A DNA stretch of 9,911 nucleotides from Sphingomonadales bacterium (GTDB lineage: Bacteria > Pseudomonadota > Alphaproteobacteria > Sphingomonadales > Sphingomonadaceae), in assembly GCA_018971065.1 (NCBI GenBank), contig JAGWVC010000125.1, positions 1-9,911 of the forward strand, written 5' to 3'. Positions 1 through 7,969 of this stretch are shown here, piece by piece. Made by a program: the position numbers and the translations under genes. The notes below the pieces were generated by a model that had not been told where the DNA came from, did not search any database, and saw only the letters and a list, made by a program, of their open reading frames with translations. Position 1 is the stretch's first letter, and each line of letters opens with the position of its first letter.

Positions 1-1406
1 GCGCGGCCGGTGGCGATGCGCGAGACCATCACCGCCAGTTGCAGCGGCGACACCGCGACATAGCCCTGTCCGATCGAGGCGTTCAGCGAATCGGCGACGC
101 TCCATTCCTGTTTGTAGCGCCGCATCTTCCACGCGGCATCGGGCACGGTGCCCTTGCGCTGGCCGCTGATCGGAAGGTCGAACTGCTGGCCAAGGCCAAG
201 CTGGCGCGCCACCGGGGCGATGGCGTCATAGCCGACGCGGTGGGCCATGCTCCAGAAGTAGGTGTTGCAACTGTGTTCCACGGCGGCGCGCATGTCCACC
301 GCGCCGTGGCGCGCGTCGCAGCGGAAGAAGCGGCTGCCGAGACGATAGCCGCCGGGGCAGTTGACCTTTTCCAGCGGATCGACGCCGTGCTGTTGCAGCG
401 CCAGCGTCGCCATCGGCTTCATCGTCGAACCGGGAGGATAAAGCCCGCGCGTGGCCTTGTTGAGCAGGGGGACGTGATCGTCCTCCTGCAGCATCTTCCA
501 TTCGAGGCGGCCCACGCCGTCGGCAAAGCTGTTCGGATCGAACGACGGCATCGACACCAGCGCGAGGATGCCGCCGGTGTGGCAGTCGATCACCACGACC
601 GAGGCCGATTCGAGGCCGATGCGGCGGGCGGCGAAATCCTGCAGGCCGCCATCAATGGTGAGCTTGAGCGGCTGACCGGGCACGTCCTCGCGCGTGTCGA
701 GATCGCGGACGATGCGGCCGCCGGCGGTGACTTCGACGCGGCGGGCGCCGGGAATGCCGCGCAAGTGTGCGTCGAAGTGCTTTTCCAGCCCGTCCTTGCC
801 GATCTTGAACCCGGGCGTGATCAGCAGCGGGCTGTGTTCCTTCTCGTAGTCCGCCGCCGAGGCGGGGCCGACATAGCCGACGAGATGGCCGACCGATGGC
901 CCGGTGGGATAAGCGCGGGCGAACGAGCGTTGGGGAACCACGCCCGGCATTTCCGGCATCCGCACCGAGACGGCGGCGAACTTTTCCTCATCGAGGTGCG
1001 ATCCGGCTTCCACCGGCTGGAAGCCGCGCGCTTCCTCCAGCTTGTCCTTGATGTCCTGGACCTTGATCGCGTCGAGGCCGATCAGGGGGGCGAGCTCGGC
1101 GAGGGTGCGATCGACGTCGATCAGCCGTTCGGGGATCAGATCGACGCGGAAATCGGCGCGATTGGACGCGATCGGCAGGCCGTTTCGATCGAGAATCCAG
1201 CCCCGGCGCGGCGGAATCAGCGTCAGGTTGACGCGGTTGCTTTCCGACATCGTCTTGTAGTGGCTGTTCTCGGCAATCGCGATCCAGCCCATGCGCGTGG
1301 CCAGCAGCAGGCCGAGGCCGCCCTGGAGCGCGCCGACGACGACGCTGCGCCGGTCGAACGAGTTGGCCAGCGTGCCCGAGGTGACCCGCGTGGTCTTCAG
1401 CGCCAT
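1..1406 (-). CDS. mrdA: Penicillin-binding protein 2 (elongasome transpeptidase), N-terminal 468 residues, cut by the window edge
   Basis: Class B penicillin-binding protein that cross-links peptidoglycan during cylindrical wall growth, working with RodA and the Mre proteins in the inner membrane/periplasm. The frame is open from ATG at 1406 to the left edge. It shows one N-terminal membrane segment (about residues 21-44), a dimerisation-domain motif PPRRGWILDRNG (65-76), and transpeptidase motif 1 YPPGSTMKP with catalytic Ser327 (E. coli PBP2 uses Ser330). Motif 2 is HSCN (Ser379, Asn381). The KTG motif is expected beyond position 1 and cannot be checked. The start ATG overlaps the mreD stop by one base (TGATG), indicating translational coupling and supporting this start. 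PBP2 rather than PBP3 (FtsI) is called because of the mre neighbourhood and motif spacing. rodA is expected next downstream, outside the window. Confidence 0.95.
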   Translation of the reverse strand, partial: MALKTTRVTSGTLANSFDRRSVVVGALQGGLGLLLATRMGWIAIAENSHYKTMSESNRVNLTLIPPRRGWILDRNGLPIASNRADFRVDLIPERLIDVDRTLAELAPLIGLDAIKVQDIKDKLEEARGFQPVEAGSHLDEEKFAAVSVRMPEMPGVVPQRSFARAYPTGPSVGHLVGYVGPASAADYEKEHSPLLITPGFKIGKDGLEKHFDAHLRGIPGARRVEVTAGGRIVRDLDTREDVPGQPLKLTIDGGLQDFAARRIGLESASVVVIDCHTGGILALVSMPSFDPNSFADGVGRLEWKMLQEDDHVPLLNKATRGLYPPGSTMKPMATLALQQHGVDPLEKVNCPGGYRLGSRFFRCDARHGAVDMRAAVEHSCNTYFWSMAHRVGYDAIAPVARQLGLGQQFDLPISGQRKGTVPDAAWKMRRYKQEWSVADSLNASIGQGYVAVSPLQLAVMVSRIATGR

Positions 1407-1972
1407 CAGCCGATTTCCCGGAAGCGGACCAGCCGCAGCCGATCACACCCGGCGACGGTGCGCGCGACGGGTGGGTAGGCCAGCACCGCCAGCGCCGCCT
1501 GCACCAGCACGCCGGGCAGCCACGCGAACGTGCCGGCGCCACTGGCCAGCAGCGCGCCGACCAGCAGGCACACGACGATCATCGCCGCCGCCACCGCCCA
1601 TTCGATGCCGAAGCTGCGCCACGGCCAGCGGGCCTCGATGAAATCGAGCGCGAGCAGGGTGAGCGACCACAGCAGCACCGCGCTGCCGGCGGGTTGGCCG
1701 CTGACGGCATCATCCGCCAGCCCCAGCGGCAGCCCGGCCCAGACCGGCAGCACGCCCGGCCGCAATTGCCGCCAGCCGATCAGCGTGAGGTAGCCCAGCG
1801 GCGGCACCAGCGGGGTGGCGGCGATGGTCAGCCAGCCGGACAGCAGCGAACCCAGTACCACCGTGAGCCAGGGTACGGCGTGCGCGATGAACGGGGACGG
1901 GGCGCGGTTAATGCGCTTGCGAAAGCGGGCGTCCAGCCGCTGCTGCAGGCGAAGTTCGGGGAGCAGCGGCAC
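1406..1972 (-). CDS. mreD: Rod shape-determining membrane protein MreD
   Basis: Small polytopic inner-membrane protein of the elongasome, partner of MreC. The protein is 188 residues, near the usual 160-190. A basic N-terminal cytoplasmic stretch (residues 1-24, many Arg) is followed by about five hydrophobic segments (roughly 30-51, 57-70, 73-86, 97-113 and 123-166, the last probably two helices). The C-terminus is basic (RLRLVRFREIG). I chose GTG at 1972, which overlaps the mreC stop by one base (TAGTG), rather than an ATG at 2047. The upstream start would overlap mreC by 76 bases and add an Arg/Ala-rich tail that looks like out-of-frame mreC. The stop overlaps the mrdA start. MreD sequences are poorly conserved, so the name rests on hydrophobicity, size and position between mreC and mrdA. 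Confidence 0.9.
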   Translation of the reverse strand: MPLLPELRLQQRLDARFRKRINRAPSPFIAHAVPWLTVVLGSLLSGWLTIAATPLVPPLGYLTLIGWRQLRPGVLPVWAGLPLGLADDAVSGQPAGSAVLLWSLTLLALDFIEARWPWRSFGIEWAVAAAMIVVCLLVGALLASGAGTFAWLPGVLVQAALAVLAYPPVARTVAGCDRLRLVRFREIG

Positions 1973-2880
1973 TAGGTCTTGCTTTTCGCGCGCTTGGCGG
2001 TGGGATCGGGCGGCGGCGGCAGCGTGGCGTCGCGCACCGGGTTCCATTCGGGCTGCACGCTGACCACCTCGCTGGCGGCCGGATCGGCAAGGACGCGGCC
2101 GATGGCGCCATCGCGCGTCAGCGCGGTGACCACCGCGATCGGCGTGCCCGGCCAGTACAGCCCGCCGGCGCCGGAGGTGACGAAGGCGTCGCCGGGGCGG
2201 AGCGGGTTGATGCCCAGCGAGATCAGGCGGATCTGCAGCGTGCCGTCGGGCCGGCCGGTGGCGAAAGCGGGCATCCCGTCGCGCGCGCGGCGAACCGGGA
2301 CGACGCTTTCGGTGTCGATGACCAGCAGGACGCGGGCAGTGCTGCGGCCGGTTTCGAGGACGCGGCCGACAAGGCCGAGCGCGGTGCGCACCGGCATTCC
2401 CGGATGGACGCCCTGGCCGGCACCGGCCGAGATGAGCGCGTAGCGCCGGGTGCTGCTGCCGCTGGAGGCGATCATCCAGGCGGTGGCGACGGGCTTTGCC
2501 ACATTGTCCTGCGCAAGGCCGAGCGCGGCCTTGAGGCGCTGGTTCTCCGCAGACAGGGCGGCCTGTTCGGCCAGCTTGACGCGGGCCAGCGCAACCTCGC
2601 GGCGCAGGCGCGCGTTTTCAGCGCCGGCGGTGAAGTAGCCGCCGAGGACATCGAACGCCGAGGACCCGGCGGCGCGGGTCTGTGCGGTCAGCCGGGCGGG
2701 CGCGGCGGTGGCGTCGGCCGCCGCGCCGCGCAGGCCGGACAGCACCGTGGCGTCGCCGTGCGAGGCGAGCAGCAGCCACACGCCGATGCCCGCGCCGATC
2801 ACGCCGGCGAGGTAGCTGAAAAAGGTGCCGTACTGCGCCCTGCGCGAATAGCCGGAGCGCCGGTTGGCTGGCGGCGCCAT
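1972..2880 (-). CDS. mreC: Rod shape-determining protein MreC
   Basis: Bitopic inner-membrane protein whose periplasmic part activates PBP2 and links it to MreB filaments. The 302-residue protein has a short basic cytoplasmic tail (1-16), one membrane helix (about 19-39), and a coiled coil (about 86-122, with AENARLRREV and AENQRLKAAL). The two-lobed beta domain (about 130-275) has typical stretches such as ISAGAGQGVHPGMPV, LGLVGRVLETG and RPGDAFVTSG. The C-terminus is Pro/Lys-rich and probably disordered (PPPPDPTAKRAKSKT). ATG at 2880 is preceded by a purine-rich AAGGGGAAGA stretch suitable as a ribosome binding site. The gene follows mreB after a 223-base gap holding a long inverted repeat and is coupled to mreD by TAGTG. 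Confidence 0.97.
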   Translation of the reverse strand: MAPPANRRSGYSRRAQYGTFFSYLAGVIGAGIGVWLLLASHGDATVLSGLRGAAADATAAPARLTAQTRAAGSSAFDVLGGYFTAGAENARLRREVALARVKLAEQAALSAENQRLKAALGLAQDNVAKPVATAWMIASSGSSTRRYALISAGAGQGVHPGMPVRTALGLVGRVLETGRSTARVLLVIDTESVVPVRRARDGMPAFATGRPDGTLQIRLISLGINPLRPGDAFVTSGAGGLYWPGTPIAVVTALTRDGAIGRVLADPAASEVVSVQPEWNPVRDATLPPPPDPTAKRAKSKT

Positions 2881-2886
2881 TGCTCG

Positions 2887-2896
2887 TCTTCCCCTT
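2887..2896 (-). promoter_or_regulatory. Probable ribosome binding site of mreC
   Basis: On the minus strand AAGGGGAAGA ends six bases before the mreC ATG. It is the only purine-rich Shine-Dalgarno-like stretch in the gap. Its presence fits mreC being initiated independently rather than coupled to mreB translation. Confidence 0.5.
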
Positions 2897-2950
2897 CACG
2901 CGACACCGGGCTTCCACCCTGCGTTCGCTTCAGAAATACAACTCTACGTC

Positions 2951-4168
<1,218 letters not shown>

Positions 4169-4178
4169 TTATCCGCCA

Positions 4179-4200
4179 CTTGCTGCAGGGTTGCAGCAAG
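4179..4200. repeat. Perfect 9-bp inverted repeat upstream of mreB
   Basis: CTTGCTGCA and TGCAGCAAG flank a 4-base spacer, centred about 36 bases upstream of the mreB ATG. It could be an operator or a 5'-leader hairpin of the mreB transcript. No U-tract follows directly on the minus strand, so a classical terminator is unlikely. The regulator, if any, is unknown. Confidence 0.7.
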
Positions 4201-4213
4201 AAGAATCCGGCGG

Positions 4214-4243
4214 TTGGGCTGAGGACGCGGCTGCTTAGCCCAA
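4214..4243. repeat. 10-bp inverted repeat (one mismatch) in the mreB-mutL divergent region
   Basis: TTGGGCTGAG (4214-4223) pairs with CTTAGCCCAA (4234-4243), with one mismatch and a 10-base spacer. It lies next to the perfect 9-bp repeat and to an A/T-rich patch at 4258-4269 (AAAAATTTT core). It may be a protein-binding site or part of the mreB leader. I could not place a convincing promoter for either divergent gene. Confidence 0.5.
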
Positions 4244-4407
4244 GCATCGGCCAAAGGGAAAAATTTTGTTGGGGATGAACCGATTCGGGGCACGTTCCGG
4301 CGTGAAATCGATGCATTTCGTCGAGTGCGGGCCGAGCGTGGCGGGATTTCCCCGGAACGGTTGCGGTGGGATTTGTGCGAATCTGCGGGGTGCGGGTAAG
4401 ATGGGGG

Positions 4408-6207
4408 GTGCCCGTCATCCGTCGCCTTCCCGAAACGCTGGTCAACCGCATCGCCGCGGGCGAGGTGGTGGAGCGGCCGGCGTCGGCGCTGAAGGAACTG
4501 GTCGAGAACGCGCTGGATGCCGGGGCGGCGAATGTGACCGTGCGGCTGAGCGAGGGGGGGCTCGACGGGATCGAGGTGACCGACGATGGCTGCGGGATGC
4601 GGCCTGACGAGATCGCCTTGGCGCTGGAACGCCATGCGACGTCGAAGCTGTCCGATGAGCATATCGAGCAGGTGGTGACGCTGGGGTTTCGCGGCGAGGC
4701 GCTGCCGTCGATCGGATCGGTGGCGCGGCTGACGATCGAGAGCCGGCCGCGTGAGGGCGGCGCAGAAGGCTGGCGGCGGGTGGTCGATCATGGCGTGCTG
4801 GTGGGCGAGGGGCCTGCCGCCTTGCCGCCGGGCACGCGCATCCGCGTGGAAAACCTGTTCGGCAAGGTGCCGGCGCGGCGCAAGTTCCTGCGCAGCGCGC
4901 GGGCGGAATATGCGGCGTGCCTTGACGTGGTGCGGCGGCTGGCGATGGCTCGGCCCGAGGTGGGCTTCGTGCTGGAGCATGACGGTCGGCGGGTGCTGGC
5001 GGTGCAGCCGGGCGACACGGCGCCGGCGCGGGTGGCGAAGATCGTGGCGCGCGAGCTGGCCGAGGACGGCGTGGTGATCGACCTGGCGCGCAGGCCGGTG
5101 ACGCTGACCGGGATTGCCGGGCTACCGACGTTCAATCGTGGGGTGGCCGATCACCAGTACCTGTTCGTCAACGGCCGGCCGGTGCGGGACAAGCTGATGA
5201 TCGGCGCGGTGCGCGGCGCCTATGCCGAGATGCTGGCGCGTGACCGCCACGCGGTGCTGGCGCTGTTCCTGGAACTGCCGCCAGAGGACGTGGACGTGAA
5301 CGTGCATCCGGCCAAGACCGAGGTGCGGTTTCGCGATCCGGCGTTCATTCGCGGGTTTCTGGTTTCGGGGTTGCGGCACGCGCTGGACAGCGCCGGGCAG
5401 CAGACGGCGCAGACCCCGGCGGCGCCGGCGATGGCAAGCTGGCAGGCGGAGCCGCTGGCGCGCACTCCCGAACCGGCGCCGGCGTTGGCGGGGTTGTTCG
5501 CGCGGGAGTATTCGGCACCGCAGCGGGTCAGTGATGCCGGGCAGGCCTGGCGCGAGTATGAGGCGCAGGTGCTGGCGCCGCAGGCGCGGGCCGAGGTGGC
5601 CGAGCTGCCGATGGCCGATGCGGAAGCGTTTCCGTTGGGGGTGGCGCGGGGGCAGGTGGGCAATGCGTATATCGTTGCCGAGGCGGCCGACGGGCTGGTG
5701 CTGGTTGACCAGCATGCCGCGCATGAGCGGATCGTGCTGGAACGGTTGCGTGCGGCGGGAACGGGCGGCGGGGCGGCTTCGCAGGCGTTGCTGATCCCCG
5801 AAGTGGTCGATCTGGATGAGCCGGATTGCGATCGGGTGGAGGAAGCGGCCGAGACGCTGGCCGGGTTCGGGTTGACGGTGGAGCGGTTCGGGCCGGGGGC
5901 ATTGCTGGTGCGCGCGGTGCCGGCGGCGCTGGCGAAAGGCGACGTGCAGGCGCTGGTGCGCGATATTGCCGACGATCTGGCGCAGAACGGGGCGGCGTTG
6001 CTGTTGCCCGAGAGGCTCGATCACGTGCTGGCGACGATGGCGTGTCATGGATCGGTGCGGTCAGGACGGGCGCTGTCGGTGGCGGAGATGAACGCGTTGC
6101 TGCGCGAGATGGAGGTGACGCCGCGATCGGGGCAGTGCAACCACGGGCGGCCGACCTGGGTGAAGTTGGCGCACGCCGATATCGAGAAGCTGTTCGGGCG
6201 CAGATAG
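4408..6207 (+). CDS. mutL: DNA mismatch repair protein MutL with endonuclease motif
   Basis: GHKL-type ATPase that couples MutS mismatch recognition to strand incision. Length is 599 residues. The N-terminal ATPase has ELVENALDAGA (30-40, catalytic Glu30, Mg-binding Asn34), DDGCGM (59-64), RHATSKL (75-81) and GFRGEAL (93-99). A transducer domain follows, with NVHPAKTEVRF near 298-308. A Pro/Ala-rich linker (about 330-400) leads to the C-terminal dimerisation domain. That domain carries DQHAAHERIVLE, an exact match to DQHA(X)2E(X)4E (434-445), plus ACHGSVR (545-551) and CNHGRP (577-582). This metal-binding set marks an intrinsic nicking endonuclease, as in bacteria without MutH. I chose GTG at 4408, giving the family-typical start PVIRRLPETL. 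An in-frame upstream start near 4366 would add 14 atypical residues. Confidence 0.97.
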   Translation: MPVIRRLPETLVNRIAAGEVVERPASALKELVENALDAGAANVTVRLSEGGLDGIEVTDDGCGMRPDEIALALERHATSKLSDEHIEQVVTLGFRGEALPSIGSVARLTIESRPREGGAEGWRRVVDHGVLVGEGPAALPPGTRIRVENLFGKVPARRKFLRSARAEYAACLDVVRRLAMARPEVGFVLEHDGRRVLAVQPGDTAPARVAKIVARELAEDGVVIDLARRPVTLTGIAGLPTFNRGVADHQYLFVNGRPVRDKLMIGAVRGAYAEMLARDRHAVLALFLELPPEDVDVNVHPAKTEVRFRDPAFIRGFLVSGLRHALDSAGQQTAQTPAAPAMASWQAEPLARTPEPAPALAGLFAREYSAPQRVSDAGQAWREYEAQVLAPQARAEVAELPMADAEAFPLGVARGQVGNAYIVAEAADGLVLVDQHAAHERIVLERLRAAGTGGGAASQALLIPEVVDLDEPDCDRVEEAAETLAGFGLTVERFGPGALLVRAVPAALAKGDVQALVRDIADDLAQNGAALLLPERLDHVLATMACHGSVRSGRALSVAEMNALLREMEVTPRSGQCNHGRPTWVKLAHADIEKLFGRR

Positions 6208-6243
6208 CCGGGAACGGACCGGGCGGGCCACCGTTCCACGCCC

Positions 6244-6738
6244 ATGCGAGGCACCCTAGCGACGGCGCTGCTGCTTCTGGCGGCGTGCGACAAGACCAGT
6301 CCCGAGGAACAGGCGCGGCGCGATGCGCGCGATATTGCCTTCGTGGAGGGCGCGCAGCGCAGCCTGCCGCCGCCGATGCCGCTGGTGCCGCAGGGGGTTG
6401 GCCGCGAGGTGCTGCCCGAGGCGGGCTGCACGGTGTCCGACCCGGCCCATGCCGCCGGGCAGCCGATCCTGCTGACCGGGCCGACGCGGGCGGTAATGCG
6501 GGTGGCGGGGCACACCGAGGTGCTGGCTTCGGACCCGGGATCGAGCCGGTTGCCGGGCGGAACCTGGAGCCGCTACACCGGCAAGCGGCTGGCGCTGAAG
6601 CTGGAGCCGCAGCCGACACCGGCGGTGCCGACACCCGCCGGGTTTTCCGCAAGCGCCCGCCAGCCGGTGGCGCTGACCGTCAGCGACGAGCATGAGCGCA
6701 AGGTGTTCGAGGCGACGGGCGACCTTACCTGCGGATGA
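6244..6738 (+). CDS. Predicted lipoprotein of unknown function
   Basis: A 164-residue protein that I do not recognise. Residues 1-14 form a short lipoprotein signal (MRGTLATALLLLAA) with lipobox LAAC and the lipidation Cys at 15, so the mature part is probably membrane-anchored in the periplasm. After a charged stretch (EEQARRDARD) comes a Pro-rich segment (41-48). The remainder looks beta-rich, with two further Cys at 62 and 163 that could form a disulfide. A Pro/Thr-rich stretch at 122-132 may be a linker. It starts 36 bases after the mutL stop on the same strand, so read-through from mutL is possible. No clear Shine-Dalgarno precedes ATG at 6244, and no in-frame alternative start lies between it and the mutL stop. 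Its 3' end overlaps the convergent gene by 14 bases. Confidence 0.75.
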   Translation: MRGTLATALLLLAACDKTSPEEQARRDARDIAFVEGAQRSLPPPMPLVPQGVGREVLPEAGCTVSDPAHAAGQPILLTGPTRAVMRVAGHTEVLASDPGSSRLPGGTWSRYTGKRLALKLEPQPTPAVPTPAGFSASARQPVALTVSDEHERKVFEATGDLTCG

Positions 6739-7927
6739 AGGCGCGGAACGGCGCGTCGTCGCCGTCGCGGCCGGGGGTTTGCGGCAGGTGCAGCAGGTCG
6801 CGCAGCAGCGGCTCGACATCGACGTTGTCGAAATCGGGCACGGTGCCGCCGTGGCGGATGGCTGGGCCGGCAGCAATGAACAGCGCGCGCATGTCGGGCG
6901 CGTCGTTGTCGAAACCGTGGGTGCCGCCGTGCGGGGGCCTGGCGCCGGGGCGCGCAATCATCCAGCCGGTATCGGCCAGACACAGGAACTGCGGCACGCG
7001 TGGGTTGGCGCCATAGTGCAGGCGCGCGGGAATGGCGGCCTTGGGCCAGCACTGGACATGCGCGGGGGGCTTGGCCAGCGCGGCGGCCAGCGTGGCCTCG
7101 TGGCCGGGCTGGGCGTTGAGCGTGGCGAAGGGGCCGTCCTCGACCAGGGTGTAATCGGCGGCGTCGGCGAAGCTGGCGAGCGGGACGACGCGATCGGGGC
7201 TGATAGCGGCCATGCCGTGATCGGCGACGACGACGATGTTGGCGGGCTGGTGCAATTGGGCGAGGCCGGCGCGGATGCGGCCGATGGCGGCATCGACATC
7301 ATGCGCGGCGGTGGTGACTTCGGGCGAATCGGGCCCGAAATCATGGCCGGCGGTATCGACGGTGTCGAAGTAGACGGTGACGAATTTCGGCCGGTCGGCG
7401 GCGGGGCGACGCAGCCAGTCGATCACCCCGTCGGCGCGCTGGCGGTTGCTGACGGCGACCGCGAACTGCTGCCAGTCCTGCGGGCGGACGCCGTGAATCG
7501 CGAAGTTCGAGCCGGGCCAGAACATCGTGGCGGTGCGGATGCCGGCGGTTTCGGCGGTGGCCCAGAACGGGGTGGCATCCTGCCACCACCACGGGTCATC
7601 GGTGGACATGGTGAACACCGGGCGCTTGCCTTCGGGATCGATCATGCGGTTGGCGACGATGCCGTGCCGATCGGGGCGCAGGCCGGTGACGAGCGTCCAG
7701 TGGTTGGGGAAGGTCTTCGACGGGAACGACGGGCGCATCGCGGCGCTGATGCCGGCGGCGGCCAGCGCATCGAGGTTGGGCGTGGCGCCGCGCGTGCGAT
7801 AGTCCGGCCGGAAGCCGTCGATCGAGATCAGGATGGTGACCGGCGCGCGGTGCGGCCGGGCCGTGGCGGCGGAAGGGGCCAGCGCCAGCAGCGCGGCGGC
7901 CATGAATAGGCGAAACAGTCTGGTCAT
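6725..7927 (-). CDS. Secreted type-I phosphodiesterase / nucleotide pyrophosphatase-like enzyme (alkaline phosphatase superfamily)
   Basis: A 400-residue enzyme resembling the ectonucleotide pyrophosphatase/phosphodiesterase (NPP) family, two-zinc enzymes that hydrolyse phosphodiester or pyrophosphate bonds. The signal peptide is residues 1-24 (RLFRLFMAAALLALAPSAATA), so the mature enzyme is periplasmic or secreted. The expected metal and catalytic residues are present: Asp37 in ISIDGFRPDY, nucleophile Thr72 in SKTFPNHWTLVTG, Asp191 and His195 in DTAGHDFGP, Asp236-His237 in ADHGM, and His337 in GTHGF. ATG at 7927 puts the signal peptide at the very N-terminus. A TTG at 7963 would add 12 residues ahead of it and is rejected. 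The gene begins 42 bases after the upstream outer-membrane protein gene. The substrate cannot be told from sequence. Confidence 0.9.
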   Translation of the reverse strand: MTRLFRLFMAAALLALAPSAATARPHRAPVTILISIDGFRPDYRTRGATPNLDALAAAGISAAMRPSFPSKTFPNHWTLVTGLRPDRHGIVANRMIDPEGKRPVFTMSTDDPWWWQDATPFWATAETAGIRTATMFWPGSNFAIHGVRPQDWQQFAVAVSNRQRADGVIDWLRRPAADRPKFVTVYFDTVDTAGHDFGPDSPEVTTAAHDVDAAIGRIRAGLAQLHQPANIVVVADHGMAAISPDRVVPLASFADAADYTLVEDGPFATLNAQPGHEATLAAALAKPPAHVQCWPKAAIPARLHYGANPRVPQFLCLADTGWMIARPGARPPHGGTHGFDNDAPDMRALFIAAGPAIRHGGTVPDFDNVDVEPLLRDLLHLPQTPGRDGDDAPFRAFIRR

Positions 7928-7969
7928 GGCCGTCACGCTGGCAGGCGCAGGTGACAACTGCAAGTATGC

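Noticed and set aside
39..1478. Long plus-strand open frame opposite mrdA
   Set aside because: It is antisense to a frame with PBP2 catalytic motifs, has Arg/Ala/Gly-rich low-information composition, and is typical of GC-rich mirror frames.
1973..2047. Upstream ATG start for mreD at 2047
   Set aside because: It would overlap mreC by 76 bases, and the extra residues are out-of-frame mreC coding sequence. GTG at 1972 overlaps the mreC stop and gives the usual length.
4179..4200. The 9-bp perfect palindrome as an intrinsic terminator
   Set aside because: No T-tract directly follows the stem on either strand, and it lies upstream of mreB rather than after a gene. It was kept only as an inverted repeat.
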